A stretch of 64,000 nt of DNA from Perkinsus olseni (lineage: Eukaryota; Perkinsozoa; Perkinsida; Perkinsidae). This document shows positions 21,137-33,000 of the stretch, piece by piece (position 1 is the stretch's first letter; each line of letters starts with the position of its first letter). The notes below the pieces were generated by a model. That model was not told the origin of the DNA and searched no databases. It was given only the letters and a program-made list of their open reading frames with translations. Position numbers and translations under genes: made by a program. Location: the NCBI GenBank assembly GCA_013115135.1, contig JABANP010000013.1, positions 124,001-188,000 on the forward strand, read 5' to 3'.

Positions 21137-24100
21137 TCATATACCCAATCTCTTGTAAACGGGCTCAGCGGCCGCTGCATCATAGCTGTTGCTTTTGTGC
21201 TTCGGTACGAATTTGAACCCCTCAGGTGCCGGACAGATGAGGAGCTCCGAGAGCCTTATCCAGTCCTCAGAGTTGCCACTCGCCATCAGAGTCTCCAGAT
21301 CATCACGACCCGTGTATCGAGCAGGCCTCCATCCGATCTTCATCGCTGTCATGCCTTCCATCAGCCCGAGTGGTATATACCGATAAAGGAAGCTGAGGGC
21401 CTCCAACAGGAAGCGCCGTGTGCTCTCGACGCCCCTGGTATCGGTACCCCAGTGAGTTAGACCGTACGATACAAAACGCTTGAGGATGTCGAGCCGCTCG
21501 GCACTAGAGATGTCCCAATCTCGATGTTCTTTGATCTCGGTAAATATCCACGGTTTTATCAGCGCCCCTCGACCGATCATCAAGCCATTAACACCCGGGG
21601 TCTGAGAGCAATGATGAGCGTCACCTTGAACTCAAGATACACTAAAAGATACGGTAAGATGCAACCACAGGAAGTTACCTCCATTCTATCAACAGCCTCA
21701 CGCCAATTGACGATATCACCGCACCCCACCAGAGGAACTTCGTTACCTGAGCTCAAGAAGGACATCGTATCTTCGCTACTTCCGAGACGAACAAATATCG
21801 TGATACTTTTCTATTTGTGATACTCGTGATGATCCCGGCACCTACCAGGGACAGCTTCGTCCATAGCGGAGCGGCACTTAGTATGGAAAGTCCAGTCGGC
21901 GGGGCGACTATAACGTTGCTGAGCAGTTCTACCATGTAGTATCACACCATCGACACCAGAACTCACTGCACGGGCTGCAACCTGGGGAAAGCCGTCAAAG
22001 GGGCTCCTCTACCCTTTCCTGGTCAGGCGGCCGCTCACCTTATCACAGATATGATTCTGACCATAATGGGCAGTCCTGATCTTGACTGTAAGATTCTTGT
22101 CATATGCATGACACACCTAGCACACAAGAACCTAGCACGCATGCACATACCCATTGGTGGTCACCTGAGCCATCGATCCCATAACGCCCTCAGCCTTACC
22201 CAAACGTGTCATCAGAGCCGACCCGGCACCCTGAGAGTACAGAATAGACGAGCAGCCTACTGTGAAGGATGGTCACCTTCCGATGGAGGCCCTCCAGTGG
22301 ACAGCCCATGTTGATGTCGATAAAGTCAAAATCGTCCATCTCGCGGCAAAGCATCTCCGCGCACCGACTCATCATATCAGGGAAGCCTCCTGCAACCTGA
22401 GTGCATCCGAAGGCAAGGCTCGCGAGATTAATTTCGTGGCGCAGTGACAAACCTGTATGCCGAAGATCTTCTCATCGGGGTGTTTCTTGAGCAAAGCATG
22501 TTCAGCACGATTGCCCTTCAGTAAAGATTCCGCGAGGGCCATCTCAGACACAGTCACCTGAGAAGAGATGAGGGAAGGGCACTCCGGAGGGTTAAAAGGC
22601 GGGTAGGCCTCACCTCACAGCCAAGGCTAACGCACAGCCGTCTAAAGGGGAGATTACCCACTGTGGTTAACGGGGCGAGCATCGGAGGCCGGCCTGATAG
22701 ACCGAAGCCAAGCTATACTCAGAGGACAGTTCACCTCCGCCGAGAGCGAAAACCTTTCCATAATTCATCGCTATACTCGAGATATCATTCGATACTCCAC
22801 TCACCAGCGATGAGCTTGGAAAATGAGACTCTTTCTTTCACCCCTGGCCCGACAGGACCGACCCTCTCCACCTTCTTCTTATTAAGCGCGGCCTTGGACC
22901 CAGGGAAAGAGTATCTACAGCGGAGGTAATGAGGGAGGAACGAGCATAACAAACATGGCATAGGAAGCACAATAGATATTAGCAAGATTGAACTGTCATG
23001 AACCGCATACAATGATGAACTATATATGAGAGGTGTTAATCGAATGGTTGAGAAATCGTCGGGGAGGACACATCGTCCTCATCGTGCCTCGAGTAGACAG
23101 TGACACATTCCCGACTAATGCCAGGCAAAGACAAAATCACACTGCACCATGGCCAACATACTTGATGCTGATTCTATCTGCAACCCGCCGCACTCCACCG
23201 AGGTTTCATGCCGTCCCCAAGGAAGATATCCATTGCAATAACGCCTACCGCCCCCGAACTCACTTCTTCCCTCTAAGATCCAGCCTGAGTTGTTGAGTGG
23301 TGGCATTGAGAGTGAGGGAGTCCAACTCCTCACCGGGACCACCCTTCGCCACACCACCATCAACAGCATCCTCATCGCCGACCTTGATGCTAACAGGAGT
23401 CCCGTCGGGCGATACTGACAAGTAATAAGCTCGAATGATGAGTTCTCACAACATTCCACGATCGAGGGGGAGTCTTCACAAGGTAGCTAGTAACGTAGAA
23501 GGCTGCTCATACAGGGCGGTAGGTGGTCGGAAAACCCGCTTGCTTCATCGGGTCCACATAGAAATGCAAAACCGCAGAAACCGACGTGTTGCCACAGAAG
23601 TAATCCTAGAAACTGTTGTCCGGTCTAGATCCAATATTCATACTTTAGGAGGATGAATCAGTTGCAGACAAGTTTTTCGACCCGACTTCATCATCATCAC
23701 CGCCCGCGATTAATCAGCCCGTATTCGAAGTAGTCGACGTGCAGCCCGCGGCACCTACCTTTGGTGTGACAGCCTGCCATCCTACAGTTCAAACCAAAGG
23801 GACAGCGACCGTGCAGGAGGCTTGGGAAGGGACACTCACCGGGGAGATCAGCAGGCCTCTGACATACCACAACATCGTCGACACCAACGTCTGAGAGCCC
23901 CCGAACCACTACGAGGCGCGAAGAATCGCGAAGGAGTGCTCACGAGACGCTAACGACACGGGTTTTCGACACCTCCCTCTCCGCGGACTTCAATCCTGCA
24001 TCGAGGATGAACTTCTTTTTTTTGTACAAACTACAAAAAAAGCCAATGGAAATTTCAAGGAAGTTGTGACCCTAGAGCCAATACTCGAACCCTGGATCTC

Positions 24101-24470
24101 ACAATGCCTCCCAGCCTACCTCAGCCCAGTAACTCTTCACATCATGATTAAACTTACACCCATCACCGAAAGCACATGTCCCTCCTCTAGCAACAACCGT
24201 ACACAGCTGACGGTCATTATTAATGACATCCATGTTCCCCTTCCTGTCCGACGTCTTGTTCTGCCCGTGATTTCGCTTCCTTTTCGTGCCCTGCTGGTCA
24301 TCCTCCTCAGTAGCCTCTTCGACGGGCTTGCTCACATCCGTTGATTGCTGAGCCATATCCACCTCGGGCCGGTCCAGTAGGAGGTACTCTCTTTTGATTG
24401 GTGCCTCATGTCGTGCGATGGCATCAACAGCCCAGCTTGGCATTCCCGAAGACTCCACTGAGGTCATCAT
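21137..24470 (-). CDS. DUS3: tRNA-dihydrouridine(47) synthase DUS3
   Basis: Multi-exon gene from ATG at 24470 to the stop at 21137. Exon 1 has the DUS3 signature APIKREYLL and a CCCH zinc finger (C-x8-C-x5-C-x3-H, CTVVARGG...KFNH). A second CCCH-like finger follows at about 23,800 ([17 protein letters not shown]). The FMN-binding barrel includes [55 protein letters not shown] (active-site Cys expected in GCP), [10 protein letters not shown] and VKIRTAHYG. The last exon reads [34 protein letters not shown] and [10 protein letters not shown], close to animal and fungal DUS3. The enzyme reduces U47 of cytoplasmic tRNAs with NADPH. Exon junctions are clear for the introns at 22397-22452 and 22558-22613, less so near 22,080-22,160 and 22,700-23,400. 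Confidence 0.9.
22397..22452 (-). repeat. 56-nt DUS3 intron with antisense TTTCGTGGCGC block
   Basis: Sense sequence starts GTTTGTCACTGCGCCACGAA and ends CACTCAG; it joins FGIQ to VAGGFPDM. The A-box-like repeat TTTCGTGGCGCAGTGAC lies on the opposite strand (22432-22448). CAGGTT is repeated at both borders. Confidence 0.7.
22558..22613 (-). repeat. 56-nt DUS3 intron flanked by AGGTGA
   Basis: Donor GTGAG|GTGAGG and acceptor TCTCAG|GTGACT, so AGGTGA occurs at both borders. Joins VSLGCE to VTVSEMAL. It is the same length as the neighbouring repeat-bearing intron, but no clear tRNA-like motif is seen inside. Confidence 0.5.
24031..24102 (-). repeat. DUS3 first-intron sequence with B-box-like motif
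   Basis: Donor GTGAGATCC at 24102 directly precedes CCAGGGTTCGAGTATTGG, a degenerate T-arm. A possible acceptor is TTTTTTTGTAG at 24031, though the true 3' end may lie nearer 23,870, where the second zinc finger exon begins. Confidence 0.45.
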
Positions 24471-24778
24471 AAACCAACTGCGTCACAGGTATTGAACTGC
24501 TCTGTAGAGAGCCAATCAAACGTTCTATCTACAACTAAGACATCAAAAGTGATGCTTCAGGTTCTCCTGACGATCAGCCATCCTTCCCGTATTGGATGTC
24601 CTTTGACTGCTTGAACGCACTCACCATTACAACCCTTAAGAAACGTCGATGAGATTCCGATAGGACTGTTCTCACGGAGCGAAGACCACTCGACGGAGTT
24701 CAACAGAGCATACGGCTGAACTGAGCAGTACGCGAATACCATATGACTTTGTGCTGTTTCCATCCATTCAGTGAATGG

Positions 24779-24837
24779 ATCGATTAAAGATATTGATACG
24801 GTGAATGGCATTCACCGTATCAATATCTTTAATCGAT
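24779..24837. repeat. Perfect 59-nt inverted repeat (29-bp arms, 1-nt centre)
   Basis: ATCGATTAAAGATATTGATA at the left and its exact complement at the right meet at ATG-G-CAT. Both 29-base arms match with no mismatch. It lies 300 bp upstream of DUS3 in otherwise gene-free sequence. A small near-palindrome (CCATTCAGTGAATGG) sits directly left of it. Confidence 0.9.
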
Positions 24838-25057
24838 AAGTCGTTTCACGCGGGCAACAGATATACGAATAGCGTGAGTGCTCTGTGCATGGGTGCCAGA
24901 AATGAACTTATAGTAGAGTAATAGCGACGAAATGACAATTTTCTGTTCTGCTCGCAAAAAATGCACCATCAGTACTACTACAACCCAACACCGCGTGGAC
25001 TCACCAACAACGACATCATAATAACAAGAACAAAGACAACACCGGAGAGGTCATGAC
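24838..25057. other. Short noncoding stretch
   Basis: Between the hairpin and the next minus-strand exon. Nothing recognised. Confidence 0.3.
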
Positions 25058-25790
25058 TCATGAGCCCAGGTTGCTCATCCTAGAAAATACAGACTGGAAT
25101 CGAAGTCGGCCAACCCGATCATCATAAGTTAATGACCCGCTTGTTGTTGGCACCTGGAAGAGTGATGTGAAGCGTATCTTTGAAATCTTCCCTGTGCGCA
25201 CCTTGAAGGTATCTCTTGTGGAAGTGGTCCTCCGGAGCGCTTTCCTGACCATTTCCCTATCTTCTGCCATGACATCTTCAAACTCATGACGGCGGAGCGA
25301 GGCGAAAGATTCACATTTCTGCATCTGGATGAATAATAGCACCAACACACATACCGAGTTGAGCGAAATCGATCACACGATCGATATGGATGAACTCACT
25401 CAGTGCAGATTGGTATCTCCAATATCTACACGCCTTGCCGTCCTCGGCTAGAGGACCTCTGGCCGGCGGAAGAGTTAGGTGGTCGACATCCGACCCCGTA
25501 CTGTGATGGTACAACCGAAGGCGAATCATCTCATTCTGACAACCGAGACGATGATAGCAGGGATGGTTACCATAACCGGTCACCCCTCTTATCTCCAACA
25601 GCTTCCCCTCAGTCAATACTGGCAGGTCGCTATTCACCTGCCCTGCGTCGACCAACCTCATCCGCGTATCTTCAAACATGCCGCACGCTTGAGGCAGCAC
25701 ATCCGTTACACGACGTCGAAGGCCCTGAAGATGATGACAATGATGAGGCCGATCCGGTGACAGTGGGGATCACAAGTTACGCACACTCAA
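25058..25790 (-). CDS. Hypothetical protein, two or more exons
   Basis: A minus-strand frame with good protein character reads VTDVLPQACGMFEDTRMRLVDAG, KLLEIRGVTGYGNHPCYHRLGC, EMIRLRLYHH, LAEDGKACRYWRYQSALSEFIHI. A second frame at 25,058-25,330 reads ASLRRHEFEDVMAEDREMVRKA and FKVRTGKISKIRF. The plus-strand frames here are Ser/Asp-rich shadows. No family recognised; start and exon joins are uncertain. Confidence 0.35.
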
Positions 25791-25999
25791 CGTGAGACTA
25801 GGTCACATCGGAAATATTGATTAACTTTCACTCATCCTAATTACTCGAGTGACAAGCTAACAGTACCCCCCAGCCAGAGACGGAGGATTGAAAGGTACAC
25901 CTTCCGGCTACAGCAGCAGCTGGTGAACACTATGTTGTCGAGAGTTGAAAGAGATGCGGTATTTACCTTTGGAAAGGTGAAGTGATGGGTCGCAACCTT

Positions 26000-28900
26000 C
26001 AATAAATATTTCATCATGGTGGGATGGGCTCCATCGACGACTCTAAGCTCGATTAATGCCCTGAGAACAGAAAAATGTGTAAAATGTAATCACAAGTCAG
26101 ATCAACGTCTCGTATAGCTTCTCCGTGCAGTCTAGGGAGAAAATTATTCATTAAACAAGCTGAGGGCTGGCGCTGGCCATTCGTAGTAAAAAGGGTCCAA
26201 CCCTACGGCAGCGAGACCCAGGAGGGAATCAGCTCCATCATGTCGAGACGATCCCCAACCAAGCCCAGCAAACACCCGAGGGTTCAACTCACACTAGGAT
26301 GATAGCTGCCCTCTGCGCTGCCCTCTCATTATTCTTCCGGGTGGTGAAGCTGGTAGCCCTTCCCCAATCCATAAGACCCCTCAACAACTTCACCGCCGGG
26401 CTCTTCCACGACTTATCCGGGCAAAGGGAATCCAAATTTGGCGTCGAGGGCGACGACGATTCTGTTGGCATGCAGCCTTCCTCAAATCGCCTGCATAGAC
26501 ACCATAGAGAAGCCACCATCAAACGTGGACAGTACGCGGAGGAATTGAAAGATGTCAAGATCCTGAGTCCACTGTAAGCCGCGATACCGTCACTGCGCCA
26601 CGAAATTATCAGCTCGTGGTTTACTCACATGGGACGTTTGTCCTCATAGTAATGCACAGCTCGGACGAGAGTGTCCGGAAGAGGAAGGCCGAAACGTCGG
26701 ACCTCCGATAAAGCAGTGTAAAGGGGCTTAGAGACTTCCAACGTCGTGACCTGAGTAGTGTTGCACTCGACAAATCTTGGATTCTTGCTGGATTCCTCAA
26801 CGCGGCCAGCTACCAGGTAGGCTATAAAAATATCATCCAGCATTTGCCTCACTTCGTGTGTTGATGTTACTGGTAACTGTCCAGCCGGCTCGACAAGACT
26901 GAGAACTAATTCATCACAACAGGATCCGACCCATTTCGTATCTTGCATGCTCAAGCTACGGATACCACCTTGCCATTATTGCCCGATTAGGATCAGCTGT
27001 AGCAACGTAGCTGAGCAAAGCGTCGAAGCCCACTCCCAATCTGGTTTGCAACTGTGCGATGAAATCATCTATCACCAAGTCAAGAGATAATGTCGCACGC
27101 TCTTTAGATACCTACATGAAACCGTAAGATATGCAGTATCACGGAATGTATATTCTCGTCAACCCTGAAGATAACTTACCTTATTCTCGAGAACGGAATC
27201 GCCACCTATATCGACCGTTTCTCGAACCATCACCGTCAATAGTCCATCAAAGAATCTTCTCAGACTGCACAGGTCATAGTCAACCTCACACATTGCCGAA
27301 TGGAGCTTCAACAGCCACTGCAGCTTCAATCGCATCAACACCTGAGTCGGGGAAGTTATGGTATCAAGAGCGCGTCTTCCCAAAAAAAGCACGCTATTCG
27401 TTATTGTTTTGCTGGGCAGACCCAAAATATCGGATCTGTGAGGCGCTTACATGAGGCAAAAACTCGGTGTACTCAATCTCAATATCATCATCGCTCATCC
27501 AACAGTCGGCAAACCTCGGACACAGCATGAGTATGAACCGAGGAATGCCAATGTATGACACCGAACCCCGCTCTGCATACGATACCGACTTTTCTTGAAT
27601 TACTGGTGGAAATGAGGAAGAGCCTCCGTAGTCGCCCTTGGTCTGACATAATAACAGCCCTAGGTTACGGACACTGCCGCCGATCACGCAAGCGCGATGA
27701 TAGGAAACTGCGCAACGAATGCGAAACTGATACCATACTATAAGGTATTCCTCACATCAACAAACAGAACAAGCTCACTGGGCTGCTATGTTCAAATGGC
27801 GAACAAATTGGAGATACAGATGACCCTCGGTTGCAGATGCAGGGTCAGCCCGATAAAACGAGTTCCTTCCCGCTTGAGTTCTAAGCCCCTGACATTCCGT
27901 CAATACCCCGTCAATACAACGCTTATTGAATGACGCAGTGTACTCCGCATACTTCATAGATCGGCACTCAATCGGCGCCTGGTTGCCGAGGACGATATAG
28001 GTAGGAGTGTTTCAATGCGGTATCGATTCGAGAGAGGAATGTAATATCGCCCACATATGCGAGGTTGAACTCTCGACATCAAATTGGTTACAAGACAATC
28101 ATACCAATTTCGAATCCCTAGAAGCCGTTTCCCCGTAAACCTGAAGAACCCAGACTACCTCATTCCACGGCCCAGGCTTCGATGTTGATACCGCCTTCTT
28201 GACGCGTATCCGAGCTCGATAAGGGAGCTTAATACGGTATAATGTCGTTGTGTTTATACCCCACGACCAGACGTTAGTAATGTTAGTAACCAATTTGGAC
28301 ACCTCTGCGTATCTAAGAAGTTACAGCCTAAAGTACTGACTCAACTGAGTGATGCATCTTGACTTCATACTTAAGAATCGAGAGCCAGTTCTGTAACCAG
28401 TAGTCACTGGGCTGCAGTGCAAACGACAATCCCAATACCCAATCACAGAATGGACTCGAGTGGGACTAGGAAAATTTCGTGCTCTCGTATATAATTCCCA
28501 AAATAGACATTTCCGAAGCGGCGAAGAGTTGCGTTGTGCGTTGCCGAGTGTAACCGACATACAGTTCAGGATACTACAGCTCATCGACACTCTGTATTGG
28601 AGGTGTTGATCTGCTTTGAAGGAAGCTGGGGCTATCGAAGCGACCGCCGACTCCTTCTGGCATCGGAAAGGGTCAACTGGTCATACCAAAGATTGCCCAA
28701 ATCATGATCGGACTCCCGCCTCCGTACCAGCCCTCGACAGTTGATTGAAGTTAACCCAAGATGTACTTACAGTGTCTATCAATGCTACACGGAGGGAAGG
28801 CTCAATAGCCTCGGCACATGGGTGGACATGAACACGGGCGTCTACGATCATATCCTACACGAGGAGGTATCTGAGGTCAACCAAGTGCTACCAGGCTCGA

Positions 28901-29940
28901 CCTGAAGATACCCCAATACTAAAGTCATGGCGTGACCAGCTCTCCCTGTTGAATGAGATGCTGTGCCTCTGATACTGAAACCTCTGACCGCTGTTGCTGC
29001 TGTGGACGTCGATGGGCGAAATGGGGCAAGAATCTTCAGAAGTTGTCTGATAAATCGAGGAAATCTGTGTACATTCATGAGTGGCCCACGTGAAAATGCA
29101 TCCCGTTTCGTATAATGAATAATCCTGCTACTTTATTTACATCAAATATTTGGAAATGGGGACTGGTAAGCTCCAGTCGCTAAAGAGCGCATTTTGTCAA
29201 CGTCAGAAACTGCGAAAATACACAGATCCGATCACACAGGCCACCTCAGCCACCTGTCTGGCGCTGCTACGATCTACTAAACATCCCTGATAGTAGTACT
29301 TTGATCGTTTCCAGTAAATATGACGATAATCAGGCGGGCTCCTCGGCATTATCGGTTTCCATGGTTTATGCCATCTATCCAATCTATGATCCAAATGCCG
29401 GTATGCCACTCCTGCTGGTGCCGTCTCCGGTCGCATTGACAACCCTCTCCTCACTGCTACACCTTCAATAACGAACCTACACCAACTGATGAACGTGATG
29501 ATACTCCACGTGCAACTATCTAGACCCATCCGGAAGCAGTAGACGATGAAGGTTTATGAGGAAGTTTGCCAAACAATTGTATTAGGACTGCAACCTCTCC
29601 GAGGAACGATCGATCAAGATACGATACCCTCGACCTTAGGCACACCTACCTGTCATCCATCGTCAACCGGTTAGTAGTGACGTACGCCGCCATTTGGAGA
29701 GCAGAAGAAGAAAGCACACAACGCCGCAGCCTACTGATGGAAATATTTTCGTGGCGCGCGAAACTCTGCGGCCAAGTGAATTGGCAGGTTCGATCCCGGC
29801 ACCATACATTTTTCCGTCAGTTATTGAGCTGTGGTCGTGCCGCGACCATCAGTGACTTCTCTCCTGAGACCTCTGGGAATATCGTAGCGCTTCCCAAAAT
29901 CCGCTTTCTATCGTCCATAGTGTCCTCGGAATTTCCATAG
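26000..29940 (-). CDS. Large multi-exon hypothetical gene(s)
   Basis: A series of minus-strand exon-like frames with short GT-AG gaps. A first exon may start at ATG near 29,920 (MDDRKRILGSATIFPEVSGE). Others read MIVDARVHVHPCAEAIEPSLRVALIDT (28,800-28,850), RIRVKKAVSTSKPGPWNEVVWVLQVYG (28,130-28,220), RFILMLCPRFADCWMSDDDIEIEYTEFLPH (27,450-27,540), LKLQWLLKLHSAMCEVDYDLCSL (27,240-27,330), and DELVLSLVEPAGQLPV...LVRAVHYYEDKRP (26,640-26,920), joined over a 57-nt intron to GLRILTSFNSS. The style suggests a helical protein but I do not recognise it. It may be more than one gene. It is divergent from NAA15. Confidence 0.4.
26572..26628 (-). repeat. 57-nt intron with sense TTTCGTGGCGC block
   Basis: Starts GTGAGTAAACC and ends GCTTACAG. 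In sense it contains TTTCGTGGCGCAGTGACGG then TATCGCGGC, the fullest A-box-like copy, comparable with GTGGCGCAACGGTAGCGC of the tRNA-Trp genes at 34310 and 35003. Confidence 0.7.
29740..29830 (+). repeat. Longest tRNA-like element: A-box-like block plus B-box
   Basis: On the plus strand TTTCGTGGCGC (29747-29757) is followed 29 bases later by GGTTCGATCCCGGCACC (29787 onward), an exact B-box. It is antisense to the minus-strand gene and probably within its first intron (GTATGGTGCC ... TTTCCATCAG). It links the A-box-like and B-box-like fragments found separately in other introns. Confidence 0.6.
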
Positions 29941-30031
29941 CCGAAGCTTAGGCCACCTTGAAGGGACTAACGATCGACCTGCTGCTGCATTCAGTATTCC
30001 TTCTTCTTCTGCTTCCTCCTCCTTTATACCC

Positions 30032-33000
30032 ATGGCTACTAGTTCCCTATCACAGCTACCGGCTAAGGACCAGAGCCTCTTCCGGCAGGTAATGATGAGG
30101 GGAGGGGTCGCTGTGGATGTAATATTCAGATGGTGCGGTATTACGAGACTAAACAGTACAAGAAGGGTATTAAGTGTGCTGATCAAATACTGAAGAAAAA
30201 CCCGAAGCATGGAGAGACCGTCTGTATGAAGGCGTTGATCCTCTCCTATGTTAATCCTGAAGATAAAAAGGAAGCTTACGATCTGGTCAAGCAAGGTCTA
30301 TTCTTCGATCTTAAGAGTCACGTCAGTTGGCATGTGTAATACCACAACTTCCCCTAATCGTACCGGCGAGAACGGACAATGATCTCAGGTACGGTTTGAT
30401 GCACAGAGCTGATCGGAATTATCACGAAGCCGCCAAGTGCTACAAGAATGCCCTCAGGATCGACCCTGAGAATCAACAGATTTTGAGAGATCTTTCGATG
30501 CTGCAGGTAACACGTCTCATGAAGTGCGTTGTACTGAGGTGAATTCGATCAGCTCCATCAACGGGATTTGGAGGGCTATACTGAGTCCAGACGGAAGCTG
30601 TTGTCGCTACGATCGTCCCAAAGGATCAATTGGATGGCCTATGCAGTTGGAGAGCATATGCTGGGCAATTATGATGTTGCCAAGACGTTACTGGATTCCT
30701 ATAAGAAGGTAGTATTGTCGGAAGGGTCAAGTGGCCGAACGTCTGTACTCTTCCATTCGTGAGGTCGTTGGTTCGATCCTGCGGAAGGCCTTCTCGCCAA
30801 GCTTCGTTGAGACTCCCTTGCTCGCGGCCTTATCGGACGTTTTATCTATTTTTCATCAGAATTTCGCGGCTGAAGTTTCTGAGGATGCCGACTCGAAATA
30901 CGAGCAGTCCGAGCTCTACCTCTACCAAGTAGTAACGAACTCTCGTCTGTAATTCTCGGTAGCCTCTTCGGTCTACAGGCTTTGCTATTGGAACAAGGCG
31001 GGGAATTGCAGGAGGCGTTGGACATCTTGGAGGAACACAAAAAGTAGTGCAAAAGCGTCCTACCCGTCCATTGAGGAGGCTCGTTTCAAACGCGTCGTTT
31101 GATCCGGCGTAGAGTAGTCTTCGATTCGAAGCGGCTCACCAGGGCTGCACCCCTAACCCCAGACTTGTCTTCGGGCGTCCACTTTGGGGTACGATGAGTG
31201 TGGTAGCATCCTCCTCAGGGAAATTGTCGATGGCACGACGAGATTGGAGAGCATTGCCCGATTGTCGATGAGTTTGGGTAAATTGGATAAGGCCGAGGCG
31301 GCTCTGAAGGAGCTGATCGTCGATTACAACCCGGAACAGGAGAGCTACGTGCTTGCCTGGCTTAGCTGCGTGGAGGGAGGGAAGTAGTACGGGAGGACTA
31401 GATAGTACTTGTCGGGTCGGTTTTACTGTGCATTATTGCGTTAGCAGGTTTTCTCAATTCTGGCCTAGTATAACTTCTAAGGAGTGCTGCTGGCCAGTGA
31501 ACTCGGGTCTGCTTCCCAAGGGCGGTGCTAGGGTAATCTGCCCGGGTTCAATTCCCTGTCGGTGCATTCTTCTGCTCGATTGAACTGTTGTAGGTTCGTG
31601 GATGGTTGCCGAAGCCTGAAGACAGGAAGGTGGCTGCGCCCGTTGACATCGACCTCGCCCCTGAACTGAATGCTGGAAAGAAGGGTATAAGTTATTCGAC
31701 CCGATACGTATCTTACATGATTCAACCTCGGATATTTCCTTAGCTCTTCATGTCAAGGGGGGTTGCAAGGCCCTCTACCGGCCAGCGAGGGAGCTCAGCG
31801 TTGAGGAAGAGCAAGACGTGCTGAGGGCGCTAGATGGCCTCAACGCCGAAGTGAAGAAGGAAACGGGTATGTAGTCTGTTGAAGGGCGGTTTGCGGCGGA
31901 GCGAAGCAACATCTCTGCAGGTTTTGCCTCCGCGACCATTACTAAGTGCGTGCTGTTGTTTTTGACCGGCGAGCGTTTCGAGGCAAGGTTGAAGGAGTAC
32001 GTCACTAAACTCCTTTGCAAGGGAGTACCCTCTACTCAAAAGTAGTGAAAAATCTTTGCAGCAGCAGGCCATCAAGCTAATCCTCGATCAGGTTACTCCG
32101 CGTCTTCTACAAGCAGAGTCCCAGTAAGCAGCTAAGCGTTGATCGTATAGTACGACAATGTCTGGCGGAGGGTGAGGAGTTGATAGCTCTGGCTGAGGCT
32201 CGGTCTGAGGCCTCGACGGCCGCGGACGTACCAAAGGCTCGACAGGAGATATCCAAGCTGCCTCCCACTTACGCGTGCTTCGCCCTCCTCCTCGCAGCGA
32301 ATCACCTCGACCATATTGGCAGTTATGACGCGGCAGTAATACTAATAATTTCGTGGCGCGGTGACGGAGTTCCTTCTTCTCTGTAGATGGCCCAGATTGA
32401 TCGTGGCATGGAAGTTAGCCCTACGTGCATCGACCTTTACGTATCCGCCTCCAAAATGTAATACAGCACCGGGGCGTATCTCCACGCACAGCGAAGAGTA
32501 TCTCAGATTGAAGCATCAAGAACGTTTCGATGAGGCTGCCGAGTACATGAACAAGGCTCGGGAAATGGACCTAGCCGATAGACAATTGAACACGTTGAGT
32601 GTCAAGGCACAGCTAAGGAAGGGTGATATTGATACGGTAATAAATGCGGAGGCGTGCAGATTTCCATCATACCACTCCTTTCGGAAATAGTCGAGGCCTG
32701 ATTTTCTGCTCATTATCGCATGGCATGCAGGCCAACTCCCAAATGATGATGTTCGCTAAGGAGAACGATACGGCTAAGACCTCCAACCTCTACGATATGC
32801 AATGCATGTGGTGGGAGATCAAGACAGCCACGGTTAGTACGGGCGGATGGGGCGGAGCGAAGCGATTATTGTTTGTTCATTTCCATCAGTTATATGAGTC
32901 TCGTGAGGACTACAGCATGGCGTTGAAGCGTTTCAGTGACGTTTTGAAGCAGTTCGAGGACATCCGCGATGATCAGTTCGACTTCGCCACGTATTGCATG

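Noticed and set aside
21215..21235. B-box-like GGGTTCAAATTC in DUS3
   Set aside because: It encodes the conserved [10 protein letters not shown] segment of the last exon.
25403..25795. Plus-strand frame rich in Ser, Asp and Pro
   Set aside because: The minus-strand frame over the same bases has much better protein character; the plus frame looks like its shadow.
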